From assembly GCA_946409515.1 (NCBI GenBank), contig CAMJWS010000006.1, positions 1 through 51,175 on the forward strand: a DNA stretch of 51,175 bases, given 5' to 3'. The DNA comes from an uncultured Caryophanales bacterium. GTDB taxonomy: Bacteria; Bacillota_I; Bacilli_A; RFN20; CAG-826. Under the pieces are notes generated by a model, which saw nothing but the letters and a program-made list of their open reading frames with translations, was not told where the DNA came from and made no database searches. The position numbers were made by a program, and so were the translations under genes. Below are positions 1 through 8,020 of this stretch, in pieces (positions within the stretch are counted from its first letter, which is position 1; the number at the start of each line of letters is the position of its first letter).

Positions 1-64
1 CTCTCACCTATTAAGACATTTAAAGAACGAAAAACCGCTCAAATATTTTAAAAAAGTATAGCAC

Positions 65-92
65 AAAAAAGCCAATCCTTTGCAGAATTGGC
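65..92 (-). terminator. Intrinsic terminator after tRNA-Ser(GCU)
   Basis: On the minus strand a 6 bp GCCAAT/ATTGGC stem (extended by a weak inner pair) is followed directly by a run of six T. It lies 16 nt beyond the tRNA 3' end, so it would end the tRNA transcript. Confidence 0.75.
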
Positions 93-107
93 ATTTCTTG
101 AAATGTT

Positions 108-198
108 TGGCGGAGTAGGAGAGACTCGAACTCTCGCACCAGTTACCCGATCTACTTCCTTAGCAGGGAAGCCCCTTCACCAACTTGGGTACTACTCC
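108..198 (-). tRNA. tRNA-Ser(GCU)
   Basis: Read on the minus strand this is a 91 nt class II tRNA with acceptor GGAGTAG/CTACTCC, a long variable arm, a T-loop TTCGAGT and an encoded CCA. The anticodon loop contains GCT, giving Ser AGC/AGU decoding. The gene sits downstream of proS on the same strand. A short palindrome, GAGCG-AA-CGCTC at 200-211, abuts its 5' end. Confidence 0.95.
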
Positions 199-260
199 AG
201 AGCGAACGCTCCTTATATTAACATAAAGAGCGAACGAAATTAAATAGTAATTTTTAAAAA

Positions 261-1697
261 TTAGTAGGCTTTAGCGAACAAGACAACCTTTTTGGCTTTC
301 TTGCCACAGACTGGACATGTCTCTGCGAAGGCCATTTGGTTAAATGGAATGCAGCGCGCTGTCGCGGTTGTTAAATCTTTAATCTTATCTTCACAAGCTT
401 GTTCACCACACCACATCATCTTAGCGTAGCCACCTTTTTCCATGGCTTTATTGAATTCATCCATATTAGTAACTTCTGTGACATGGTCAAGTAAGTAGTT
501 ATAAGCTTTTTCATACATTTCTTGATGGACTTGTTTGAATAATTGAAGAACGGTTTCCACCATTTCTTCTTTCTTAACAGTGATTTTACGACCATCATGA
601 CGGACCGCAATTGTGACCACACCCGCTTCGATATCTCTTGGACCGATTTCAATACGGAGTGGGACACCTTTCATTTCATATTCAGAGAACTTCCAGCCTG
701 GTGTCTTGTCAGATTCATCTAATTTGACACGCACGCCAGCGTCTTTTAACATCTTTTCTAATTCTCTAGCGGCAGGAATGACGCCTGGTTTTTGTTGGGC
801 GACCGGAATAACCACTGCTTGGATTGGAGCGACATATGGTGGTAAAACTAAGCCATTGTCATCACCGTGTACCATAATAATAGCGCCTAATAATCTTGTA
901 CTAACACCCCATGATGTTTGATGTGGATTATAGAGTTTTCCATCTCTACCTTGGAATTTAATTCCAAAAGCTTCAGCGAAGCCTGTACCAAAATAGTGAG
1001 TGGTACCACTTTGTAAAGCTTTACCATCTGGCATTAAAGCTTCGATAGAATAGGTTTCCATTGCGCCAGCGAATTTTTCTTTATCGGTCTTTCTACCTTT
1101 GGTGAAAGGCACCGCTAAGATGTCACGACCCAAATCATCATAGATTTCTAACATCTTTAATGTTTCAGTTCTCGCTTCTTCTTCGGTTTCGTGCATGGTA
1201 TGGCCTTCTTGCCATAAGAATTCCGCACCTCTTAAGAATGGACGGGTGGTCTTTTCCCATCTCACAACTGAACACCATTGGTTATAGAGTTTTGGTAAAT
1301 CTCTATAAGAAGAGATGATTTTAGCGTAATGTTCACAGAATAATGTTTCACTAGTTGGTCTAATGATTAATGGGTCATCAATCTTTTGGCCACCACCGAT
1401 ATCGGCGATTAAACATTCTGGAGCGAAACCTTCAACGTGATCCTTTTCTTTTTGCAATAAAGAAGTTGGGATAACAGTTGGCATATAGACATTTTGGTGT
1501 CCGGTTTCTTTAAATCTTTTATTTAAATAGTTTTGTATTTCTTCCCAAATAGCGTAGCCATAGGGACGATAAATAATGAATCCTTTAACGGATGAATAAT
1601 CCATTAATTCCGCTTTACGGCATACATCTGTATACCATTGGGCAAAATCGTCTTCTCGACGTGTAATTGCCTCGTTTTTAATTTGGCCTTGTGCCAT
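261..1697 (-). CDS. proS: Prolyl-tRNA synthetase, archaeal/eukaryal type (ProS)
   Basis: This class II synthetase charges tRNA-Pro with proline in the cytoplasm. It has 478 residues and lacks the editing insertion of bacterial-type ProS (about 570 aa). Motif 2 is visible around residues 145-166 (RWEKTTRPFLR) and motif 3 around 265-283 (GVSTRLLGAI). The C-terminal zinc-type domain retains cysteines near 430, 435, 449, 461 and 464 and ends in the family-typical tyrosine. The start ATG follows a GAGG-like Shine-Dalgarno site that overlaps the end of the upstream gene, whose stop lies 5 nt before, so the two are probably cotranscribed. In Bacillus a bacterial-type proS sits between rasP and polC; here that slot is empty. 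Confidence 0.97.
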   Translation of the reverse strand: MAQGQIKNEAITRREDDFAQWYTDVCRKAELMDYSSVKGFIIYRPYGYAIWEEIQNYLNKRFKETGHQNVYMPTVIPTSLLQKEKDHVEGFAPECLIADIGGGQKIDDPLIIRPTSETLFCEHYAKIISSYRDLPKLYNQWCSVVRWEKTTRPFLRGAEFLWQEGHTMHETEEEARTETLKMLEIYDDLGRDILAVPFTKGRKTDKEKFAGAMETYSIEALMPDGKALQSGTTHYFGTGFAEAFGIKFQGRDGKLYNPHQTSWGVSTRLLGAIIMVHGDDNGLVLPPYVAPIQAVVIPVAQQKPGVIPAARELEKMLKDAGVRVKLDESDKTPGWKFSEYEMKGVPLRIEIGPRDIEAGVVTIAVRHDGRKITVKKEEMVETVLQLFKQVHQEMYEKAYNYLLDHVTEVTNMDEFNKAMEKGGYAKMMWCGEQACEDKIKDLTTATARCIPFNQMAFAETCPVCGKKAKKVVLFAKAY

Positions 1698-1702
1698 GAT
1701 GT

Positions 1703-3469
1703 TTATCCTCCTCGGCGACGGGTATTATCCATCGTCATCAATTTTTCAATCTTCTTTCTATCTAGTGGTAGGAGCATATCGTTACTAGAAGAGATTGTTT
1801 CAGAAGAAACGATGCTCACACCTGATTTAATAATCAGTTCTATTGCTTGCCAACCTTCTAAATCGGTGGCGATAATAGGTCGATGGTATTTAAGAAGTGA
1901 TTCGATAAGAGAGTGAATGGATAATCGTACGCGATTATTCTTTTTAATTTCACCAATCATCATTGAGCCCGCGACGAAGTAATCGAAGTTGTAATAGACA
2001 CTTGGGTCTAATAACAAATTCTTGTCTTTCATTAACATCGCTAGTTCATAGTGACCACTTCTGAGCTTCTTAAGAGAAGCGTTTAACAATTCTAAGTTGG
2101 AAGCGTTTTCGTTAATCTCTTGTTCATTAAATACTAGGACAAGATGGATGAGTTTACTTTGTGGGATTTGCGATAAAATCTCATACATGTGGTCGATATC
2201 TTGTAAAGATACGAGCATGAATAATCTTAAATCATCTTCTTGTTTTTCACTAGCAAACTTTGGAATAACGTAGCGGGAGATCATCGCGAATAAGTCTTTG
2301 TTCTTACCCACTTTTGCAGCGTATTTACTCATTTCTGCGAATGAGGCAAACGGTGAGTCATAGGCTTTGACATATTCAAAGTAACCAATGGTCTTGCATT
2401 TATTGACATCAAAGATTGGTCTAAATAAGTAACGTAAGGAGTTAGGTCGCATAAGGTTTTCGACCTCTTCTCTATAACGGTCAATCTCGATAAGAGGTGC
2501 AGCTTGCTTTTGATAAAGCAATATTTCTTGACCGTGGTGTTGAGCGGACATACAAGCTTCTTGGGCTTTGACCACCATTGAATCAAAGTCTTGGTAGTAT
2601 TGAGCGTTTTCAACAACACCAATGGAGAAGTTAATAGATTCCGCAAAGCCATTAACACCAATACATTTCTTAATGTTATGAGCCATAGATGTTGCTAGAA
2701 CCATCGCTTCATCACGGCTAGCGATTCTTAAATCGAATAATAGTAATTCGTTTTCACCACCATCGATAATCTGTCTAGAGACACGGGGATTACTAGCATA
2801 TGGATAAATGGCATTTTTAAGTGTCATAATCATGTAGCGTTCAATCTTATCATTTGATAAGAATTTTTGTCTTATGTAATAGAAACGAATAGCAAAAGTG
2901 AAACCCTTTAAACTCTTTTCTTTAAGAATTAAGGACTCCATTGTGCTTCTTTTAACCACACCAGTGAAGAGCGCTTTTTTCTTCTTTTTGTTTGTGGAGT
3001 TGTTTGGTGTGATGTATTTAAGAATGAAGGATTCTAAGTGAATGATGCCTTCGTTAGGATCGTATTTAAGTAATTTGAGCAATGAGAAATATGTGCTACG
3101 ACCATGGTTAAGAAGGACGTCCGCTTCAACATATTTATCAGCGTTTTTATAGTCAGTACAAATAGAAAAAATCCAAGATTTTACCTTATCAATATCGTTA
3201 ACGTGAAAGTGAGAATAGAAAGTATTGATGTCGATTTTTTTCTTGACCCTTAAATCGGAACGATTGAAATAAATAACAGAGTTATTCTTTGGATCGATGA
3301 TGTAAATTCTTAGTGTTGTGGACTCCGCTTGGATACGATTATCGTAGCCCTTATCTTTCTTGGTGGAGAGGATGAAGGTTACCGTTAAAGCCACAACAAA
3401 ACCTAACAACACCAGAATGATGATGAAGAAGGATTTGAACTGTAAGTTGTTGAAATTAAACCATTCCAT
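1703..3469 (-). CDS. Membrane protein with degenerate GGDEF and EAL-like domains
   Basis: This 588-residue protein has one N-terminal membrane segment (about residues 13-35) and a PAS-like stretch around 50-150. A GGDEF-like fold covers roughly 160-315; the signature position reads GGENE instead of GGDEF, and a later SIGVV matches the conserved SIG strand. An EAL-like region follows (about 335-575, with FEYV where EAL is expected). The key catalytic acidic residues of both domains look lost, so enzymatic turnover of cyclic di-GMP is unlikely; a sensor, scaffold or nucleotide-binding role is inferred. A TATAAT on the minus strand (3478-3483) ends 8 nt before the ATG with no clear Shine-Dalgarno site. 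It lies directly upstream of proS. Confidence 0.7.
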   Translation of the reverse strand: MEWFNFNNLQFKSFFIIILVLLGFVVALTVTFILSTKKDKGYDNRIQAESTTLRIYIIDPKNNSVIYFNRSDLRVKKKIDINTFYSHFHVNDIDKVKSWIFSICTDYKNADKYVEADVLLNHGRSTYFSLLKLLKYDPNEGIIHLESFILKYITPNNSTNKKKKKALFTGVVKRSTMESLILKEKSLKGFTFAIRFYYIRQKFLSNDKIERYMIMTLKNAIYPYASNPRVSRQIIDGGENELLLFDLRIASRDEAMVLATSMAHNIKKCIGVNGFAESINFSIGVVENAQYYQDFDSMVVKAQEACMSAQHHGQEILLYQKQAAPLIEIDRYREEVENLMRPNSLRYLFRPIFDVNKCKTIGYFEYVKAYDSPFASFAEMSKYAAKVGKNKDLFAMISRYVIPKFASEKQEDDLRLFMLVSLQDIDHMYEILSQIPQSKLIHLVLVFNEQEINENASNLELLNASLKKLRSGHYELAMLMKDKNLLLDPSVYYNFDYFVAGSMMIGEIKKNNRVRLSIHSLIESLLKYHRPIIATDLEGWQAIELIIKSGVSIVSSETISSSNDMLLPLDRKKIEKLMTMDNTRRRGG

Positions 3470-3553
3470 ACCTGTCTATTATACTTTGGTTGAATGAATT
3501 TGACTAGATGTCCAAATTCAATTAAATAAAGTTTCAATTGGGCTAACTTTTGG

Positions 3554-3559
3554 TATAAT
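3554..3559 (+). promoter_or_regulatory. -10 box for tRNA-Ser(CGA)
   Basis: A perfect TATAAT lies 9 nt before the mature tRNA 5' end. A poor -35 (TTTCAA, 3532-3537) sits 16 nt upstream. Confidence 0.6.
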
Positions 3560-3568
3560 TACACTTAC

Positions 3569-3659
3569 GGAGGAATACCCAAGCGGTTGAAGGGGGCAGT
3601 TTCGAAAACTGCTAGGAGGTGCAAGCCTCGCATGGGTTCGAATCCCATTCCCTCCGCCA
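3569..3659 (+). tRNA. tRNA-Ser(CGA)
   Basis: This is a 91 nt class II tRNA with acceptor GGAGGAA and complementary 3' strand, a long variable arm, T-loop TTCGAAT and an encoded CCA. The anticodon loop TTCGAAA gives CGA, reading UCG. It is a single-gene transcript between divergent or convergent minus-strand genes. Confidence 0.95.
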
Positions 3660-3670
3660 AAAAAGAAAAA

Positions 3671-3700
3671 AACCTAGCGCATTGTCTAGGTTATTTTTTA
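3671..3700. terminator. Bidirectional terminator between tRNA-Ser and yitT-like gene
   Basis: A 7 bp stem AACCTAG/CTAGGTT with an 8 nt loop is flanked by T-rich runs on both strands. It serves the plus-strand tRNA and the minus-strand gene ending at 3718. Confidence 0.8.
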
Positions 3701-3717
3701 TCTTAAATAGGTTAATT

Positions 3718-4761
3718 TTATTCGAGTGGTTTAATATAGAAGTTACCGTACACTTGTTTGAGTGAAGTAACTGCGATGAAGGCGTGTTCATCAACCTTCT
3801 TAGCAACGTTAACAACTTTGTTCACTTCGCTAGATGAAACCGCCATCCAAAGAACGATCTTTTCCGCACCAGAATAAGCACCATGTCCATTTATTATCGT
3901 TGCTGAGTGTGGGAAGTTAGCAATAATAATTTCTGGCATATGTTCTTTGCTAGTAATGATTTGAATGAGCATCTTCTTATTCCTTAAATTAATAGCATCA
4001 ATAATGAGTCCCACAAGCATCAAATAGATGATAGAGAAGAAGATAGAATATAAGGAATAAATGAAGTCTCCGGTCTGGAAGCCTTTAAGCAAAGCGTAGG
4101 TTGTAACGATGAAGGCGTTAATGATTACGCCATATCGACCGATTTGTGTTGATTTTCTAGTGGCAATATAGCATGAAACAATATCAATACCACCACAGGA
4201 AATACCACCGACGAATGCAAGTGCGCTAGCTAGGCCTGTACATATAGCCGCAAAAATAACACGCACAATTATGGTGTTAAGCGGGTGATTAATATAATTT
4301 AAAATACCTTCTGCATCACTATTGAATGAGAAGTCGGCGACCATTTGACCGATATGGTGTTGTGAGAAAACCCAAATAAAGATAGATGATAACACAACAT
4401 TAATTGCAGTAAAAATCGAGAAACGTTTACCAAGTTTTAAGAAACTAAAGATTAATAAAGGAACGTTTAGTAAGGAGTAACCAATCGCTTGCACTACGTT
4501 CGCGCCTACTGGCTTACCTGAAATAAATTCAATTAATAAAGCGATAACTTGGGAAATACCAGAGACACCGCCAGTCGCGACAATAAAGCCATCTTCAGTG
4601 GATGGAGATGTGAAACAAGAGAAACCAAAGGCAAATATTAATGCTGCTACGGCAGCAATAAAAAAGCCGCCGAGATACTCTAAAACGGTTTTGACGATAT
4701 AATGATCGAACAAGAAGTTTTCGATTTGTTTCTTAATGCGTGCTGTCTTTGTTTTTATCAT
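3718..4761 (-). CDS. YitT family membrane protein
   Basis: This 347-residue integral membrane protein has about five to six hydrophobic helices between residues 30 and 260 (the YitT/DUF161 domain). It ends in a soluble DUF2179-like domain (about 260-345, ending EHAFIAVTSLKQVYGNFYIKPLE), the standard YitT/YpjC architecture. The biochemical function of the family is unresolved. The TTGTATACC stretch upstream provides a TACAAT-like -10 about 9 nt from the ATG, and no Shine-Dalgarno site is seen. It is a single-gene unit ending at the bidirectional terminator. Confidence 0.9.
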   Translation of the reverse strand: MIKTKTARIKKQIENFLFDHYIVKTVLEYLGGFFIAAVAALIFAFGFSCFTSPSTEDGFIVATGGVSGISQVIALLIEFISGKPVGANVVQAIGYSLLNVPLLIFSFLKLGKRFSIFTAINVVLSSIFIWVFSQHHIGQMVADFSFNSDAEGILNYINHPLNTIIVRVIFAAICTGLASALAFVGGISCGGIDIVSCYIATRKSTQIGRYGVIINAFIVTTYALLKGFQTGDFIYSLYSIFFSIIYLMLVGLIIDAINLRNKKMLIQIITSKEHMPEIIIANFPHSATIINGHGAYSGAEKIVLWMAVSSSEVNKVVNVAKKVDEHAFIAVTSLKQVYGNFYIKPLE

Positions 4762-4808
4762 CGCGTCATTATTGTATACCTTGTTTTAGAAAAAACAACA
4801 AAATATGA

Positions 4809-4836
4809 TTGTTAAGTCCATTTTTTCTAGTATAAT
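4809..4836 (+). promoter_or_regulatory. Promoter for the 4961 gene
   Basis: TTGTTA at 4809-4814 and a perfect TATAAT at 4831-4836 are spaced by 16 nt. Transcription from here gives a leader of about 115 nt before the gene at 4961. Confidence 0.7.
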
Positions 4837-4848
4837 GGAAAACGTTGC

Positions 4849-4931
4849 GCACCCTAAATGTGCATTGATCAAAACACAATTGATTAACAATTGTTATTGA
4901 AATCGAAAATATTGAGTGATAAGATTATCAC
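4849..4931 (+). promoter_or_regulatory. Structured 5' leader with serial hairpins
   Basis: The leader holds a small GCAC/GTGC hairpin (4849-4863), a 7 bp ACAATTG/CAATTGT hairpin (4876-4894) and a near-palindrome GTGATAA-GA-TTATCAC (4916-4931). None is followed by a T-run, so it is not an attenuator of the simple kind. An operator, an mRNA-stability element or an unknown cis-regulatory RNA are all possible. I do not recognise a known riboswitch class. Confidence 0.4.
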
Positions 4932-4960
4932 GCTATATGTAAATATAGGAGGCTTATAAC

Positions 4961-5809
4961 ATGGTAGTATTAAGAGCAATCGGTGGATTTTTCGTAAGAA
5001 TCGGCCGTTGGATTAAAGAAACAGCATGGATCCAACCATTATTAATCGTTGGTGCCATCTTCGCAGTCATCTTCTCTATTCCACATATTATTAAAGGTGT
5101 GAGTAGCTGGTTTGATGAAAGTGACAGTGCAAACAAATTCCTTACAAGATATCGTTTAGACTTAAAAGATGCTAACGTTGTCCCAGATGGTAAATATGTT
5201 GGCAAATCCAAAGTTGATGAATTCCTCACCTACGTTGAAGAAGGTGAAACAAACAAAATCAAATCAACTTATGGCGAAAGATTCTTTGTTGCCTTTGTTA
5301 AAGATGATAGCAGCAGTAAAGATTTATATGGCGGTTTAAAGACCTTCAAAGATAAATGGGCTGCTAAAGACCAAGAATTCGTTGGTATTGATAAGAATCA
5401 ATTAAAAGGCGATTTCAGACTCCACACAATCTACGTTGACTCCACAACTACTGTTGATGGCGAAGAAATCAACTTATTCGACCAAGTTTGGACAAACCAC
5501 TACACATTGTTCGAAACAATGGCGACAAGTAACTATTTAGAAACAACTTTCTACGCTATGAATCATAGCTACAAAGTTTCTGATTATGAAAAAGCCTTCA
5601 CATCTGATAGCTTAACCGCTTGCCCAATTAATGCACCACTCGTCATGTACTTTGACTTCAGTGAAGAAAATCCATTAAAGGACAATCAAAAAGTTGCAGG
5701 CTTAAGTGATATCATCTTCACCGTTGAAGGTTCATCCGATCTCGAAAGAGCTCGTACACTTAAGAACTGTTGGGCACATACCGAAAAGTTCGGTAAACTC
5801 ATGAAGTAA
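4961..5809 (+). CDS. Unknown single-pass membrane protein
   Basis: I do not recognise this 282-residue protein. It has a basic N-terminus, one hydrophobic segment (about residues 24-45), then a soluble, mostly polar and acidic domain with no repeats and only two cysteines. The domain would face outside if the helix is an uncleaved signal anchor. A strong Shine-Dalgarno site (AGGAGG) lies 8 nt before the ATG. It has its own promoter, a long leader and its own terminator, so it is monocistronic. The extra control elements suggest it is regulated independently of pgeF downstream. Confidence 0.75.
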   Translation: MVVLRAIGGFFVRIGRWIKETAWIQPLLIVGAIFAVIFSIPHIIKGVSSWFDESDSANKFLTRYRLDLKDANVVPDGKYVGKSKVDEFLTYVEEGETNKIKSTYGERFFVAFVKDDSSSKDLYGGLKTFKDKWAAKDQEFVGIDKNQLKGDFRLHTIYVDSTTTVDGEEINLFDQVWTNHYTLFETMATSNYLETTFYAMNHSYKVSDYEKAFTSDSLTACPINAPLVMYFDFSEENPLKDNQKVAGLSDIIFTVEGSSDLERARTLKNCWAHTEKFGKLMK

Positions 5810-5814
5810 AGAAC

Positions 5815-5835
5815 TAACCGCTACGGCGGTTTTTC
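5815..5835 (+). terminator. Terminator of the 4961 gene
   Basis: AACCGC-TACG-GCGGTT is followed by TTTTCTTTTA. The T-run merges into the -10 region of pgeF. Confidence 0.8.
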
Positions 5836-5838
5836 TTT

Positions 5839-5844
5839 TATACT
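5839..5844 (+). promoter_or_regulatory. Leaderless -10 box of pgeF
   Basis: TATACT ends exactly 6 nt before the ATG at 5851, so transcription would begin at the start codon. No Shine-Dalgarno site is present. Confidence 0.65.
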
Positions 5845-5850
5845 AGATAC

Positions 5851-6573
5851 ATGAAAGAATTATTTGTTAAACACCCATTAAGTGATAAATGCGCTGCATT
5901 AACCACCACAACTGCTTTAGGCAACCTTGCTTATCAGGTTGATGAAGGAAAAGACGTTAAGGAACACCGTAACCTTTTAGCGGAGCTCCTCTACATTCTT
6001 CCTAATAGATTTACTTATGTTCATCAATCACATAGCGATGAAGTGATGAAAGTCACAACACTTGATTTAGGCAGAGGTAAAGATAGTTTTGAAAGTGGCA
6101 TGGAATGTGATGCCTTATATACATATGAAAGAAACGTTCCTCTTTGTATTTTTCATGCAGACTGCGTTCCTATCTTCTTTATTAATGAAAAGGCTTCCCT
6201 AGTGGGTATTATCCACGCTGGTTTTAAAGGTACGATGAAACACGTTGCCTATAAAGCCATTAGTGAAATCCTTAATAACGAACAATTAAATATTAAAGAT
6301 TTTAAATTCTATATTGGTCCATTCCGTCAAAAAGAGTCTTTTGAAGTTGACGAAGATACCAAAAAGACAATTATTGAAGCGGGATTTGAAACCACTATCA
6401 AAGATGGTCGTTTCGATAACGGTCTCGCTAATGTATTAGATTTATATAAATTAGGCGCAAAAGAAGAACAAATCGTTGTTTCTGATTGTGACACTGTGAG
6501 CGATGATAGATTCTATTCTGCGTATTTAAAAACACCAGTGGGAAGACTGGTGTCATTAATCTATTTAAAATAA
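5851..6573 (+). CDS. pgeF: Peptidoglycan editing factor / multicopper oxidase-fold purine nucleosidase (YfiH/YlmD family)
   Basis: This 240-residue protein shows the family metal triad in context: His in QSHSDE (about residue 61), Cys in FHADCVP (about 108) and His in IHAGFKG (about 125), followed by IGPFRQKESFEVDED. Family members act on purine nucleosides and were also linked to peptidoglycan quality control; which role applies here is not visible. The gene follows a terminator and has a -10 box 6 nt before the ATG without a Shine-Dalgarno site. It converges with coaD; the stops are 1 nt apart. Confidence 0.92.
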   Translation: MKELFVKHPLSDKCAALTTTTALGNLAYQVDEGKDVKEHRNLLAELLYILPNRFTYVHQSHSDEVMKVTTLDLGRGKDSFESGMECDALYTYERNVPLCIFHADCVPIFFINEKASLVGIIHAGFKGTMKHVAYKAISEILNNEQLNIKDFKFYIGPFRQKESFEVDEDTKKTIIEAGFETTIKDGRFDNGLANVLDLYKLGAKEEQIVVSDCDTVSDDRFYSAYLKTPVGRLVSLIYLK

Positions 6574-6574
6574 A

Positions 6575-7036
6575 CTATTTTAATCTTTTGATAACAGAAG
6601 GTGGCACAAGGGAAGAAACATCCACACCACTTTGATATAATTCCATAATCATTGAGGAATTGATGAAAGATTTTTCCGCTTTGCTCATTAAGAAGACCGT
6701 ATCAATTGATGAATCGATAAAGTCATTAGCGGATGCTAAAGAGAATTCATATTCAAAATCAGTCACCGCTCTTAAGCCACGGATTAAATGCTTAGCGCCG
6801 TGCTTTTTCGCATATTCCACAGTTAAACCAGTGGATGAATCAACTTCCACACGCGAATCATTAATGGCCTCTTTAATCATTGCCACTCTTTCTTCAGGAG
6901 TGAATCTTGCTTTCTTTTGGTCATTATAGGCAACCAAAATAATCACTTTATCAAAGATATTAAGCGCTCTTTTTAAGATTTCTAAGTGACCGTTAGTAAT
7001 TGGATCAAAACTTCCTGGATAAATTGCTACTTTCAT
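6575..7036 (-). CDS. coaD: Phosphopantetheine adenylyltransferase (CoaD)
   Basis: It transfers AMP from ATP to 4'-phosphopantetheine, the penultimate step of coenzyme A synthesis. The 153-residue protein begins MKVAIYPGSFDPITNGH with the nucleotidyltransferase GxxxPxxxGH-type motif and later has LIRGLRAVTDFEYE and FLMSKAE-type segments. I chose the ATG at 7036 over an in-frame ATG at 7048 because it has a GGAGG 5 nt upstream, overlaps the rsmD stop as ATGA, and matches the family N-terminus. The order ylbF-rsmD-coaD is that of Bacillus. Confidence 0.97.
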   Translation of the reverse strand: MKVAIYPGSFDPITNGHLEILKRALNIFDKVIILVAYNDQKKARFTPEERVAMIKEAINDSRVEVDSSTGLTVEYAKKHGAKHLIRGLRAVTDFEYEFSLASANDFIDSSIDTVFLMSKAEKSFINSSMIMELYQSGVDVSSLVPPSVIKRLK

Positions 7037-7584
7037 GGTTGCCTCCAATAGATGAAGACCTTTATTTCTCCATAATGGTATTCTTTCTTCTTATTATAAT
7101 CAACATTTTCTAAATTAACGTCGCGGTTAGCTTCTATGACGATTATCGCGTGTTCATTTAATAAATTATTAGATATAAGTAAATCTACAATCTTTTGATA
7201 TTCTCCGTGTTCATAAGGCGGATCTAAGAAAACTAAGTCAAACTTTTGACCTTCGTTTTTAAACTGTTCTAAGGCATTAACATCTTTATCTTTAATTAAC
7301 TGATATTCACTATCATTAATCTTCAGATTATTTATATTATCCTTAATTACTTTAATAGCGAGATTAGAAACATCCACGAACGCACAGAATTTCGCACCTC
7401 TAGAAAGAGCCTCTAAACCCATTGCGCCACTGCCAGCATAAAGGTCTAAGACATTAAAATTATCAACGTTATTTAACGCAGAAAAGATGGCCTCTCTGAT
7501 GCGGTCTTTCGTCGGTCTTGTATGTTCCATATCATCAGGAAAAACAATTAAACGATGACGATATTTTCCTCCGACGATTCTCAT
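7033..7584 (-). CDS. rsmD: 16S rRNA (guanine-N2)-methyltransferase RsmD
   Basis: It methylates G966 (E. coli numbering) of 16S rRNA. The 183-residue protein has MRIVGGKYRHR at the N-terminus, RPTKDRIREAIFS, the SAM-binding LDLYAGSGAMGLEALSRGA (about residues 46-64) and the catalytic DPPY (about 120). It starts in a 4 nt ATGA overlap with ylbF and ends in the same kind of overlap with coaD, indicating tight translational coupling. Confidence 0.97.
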   Translation of the reverse strand: MRIVGGKYRHRLIVFPDDMEHTRPTKDRIREAIFSALNNVDNFNVLDLYAGSGAMGLEALSRGAKFCAFVDVSNLAIKVIKDNINNLKINDSEYQLIKDKDVNALEQFKNEGQKFDLVFLDPPYEHGEYQKIVDLLISNNLLNEHAIIVIEANRDVNLENVDYNKKKEYHYGEIKVFIYWRQP

Positions 7585-7949
7585 CTTGAAACCCTCTTTT
7601 CTTTTTGATGCAATGATAAATCATTGAATAAGATTTCATTTATTTGAAAATAGAGGTCTCTAACTTCACTATAAGCTTTGAGATAACTCTTCACTAATGG
7701 ATGGTTATCAAGAGCTTCTTTTTTAAGGAATAATTCATGTTGATATTTTTTCATTTCTTCTGAATTATTAGCAAAATGATTAAGAGCGTCACCATAAGAA
7801 GAAACCGCTAAATCTTTTTGATAAGAAAGCGCCATGACCTCTTCATTATTGTTCAGTTCATTTTCAAGTTTGTTTAATCGGATAATTCGTTCATCATTAT
7901 CCAATAAATCTTTTAATTCACCAGCCAGTAAATAAATGTTGCTAACCAT
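7581..7949 (-). CDS. ylbF: YlbF family protein (RNase Y complex factor)
   Basis: The 122-residue all-alpha protein has the YlbF/YmcA (Com_YlbF) pattern, with acidic and coiled helices through residue 100. Bacillus YlbF forms a complex with YmcA and YaaT that guides RNase Y; the position upstream of rsmD-coaD supports orthology. No cysteine is present, so the iron-sulfur ligands reported for the Bacillus complex are missing from this subunit. On the minus strand a TATAAT (7956-7961) ends 6 nt before the ATG with no Shine-Dalgarno site, so the message is probably leaderless. Confidence 0.85.
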   Translation of the reverse strand: MVSNIYLLAGELKDLLDNDERIIRLNKLENELNNNEEVMALSYQKDLAVSSYGDALNHFANNSEEMKKYQHELFLKKEALDNHPLVKSYLKAYSEVRDLYFQINEILFNDLSLHQKEKRVSR

Positions 7950-7955
7950 GCACTT

Positions 7956-7961
7956 ATTATA
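7956..7961 (-). promoter_or_regulatory. Leaderless -10 box of ylbF
   Basis: TATAAT on the minus strand lies 6 nt from the start codon at 7949. It shares a 71 bp divergent intergenic region with def. Confidence 0.65.
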
Positions 7962-8008
7962 TACAATTATTCGTCTGACATAAACTTTATTTATGTCGTT
8001 ATTTGTGT

Positions 8009-8014
8009 TAGTAT
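8009..8014 (+). promoter_or_regulatory. Leaderless extended -10 box of def
   Basis: TAGTAT is preceded by TG one base upstream (extended -10) and ends 6 nt before the ATG at 8021. There is no Shine-Dalgarno site. Confidence 0.6.
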
Positions 8015-8020
8015 ATGCCT

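Noticed and set aside
613..921. Plus-strand open frame inside proS
   Set aside because: It is a shadow of the proS coding strand with no Shine-Dalgarno site.
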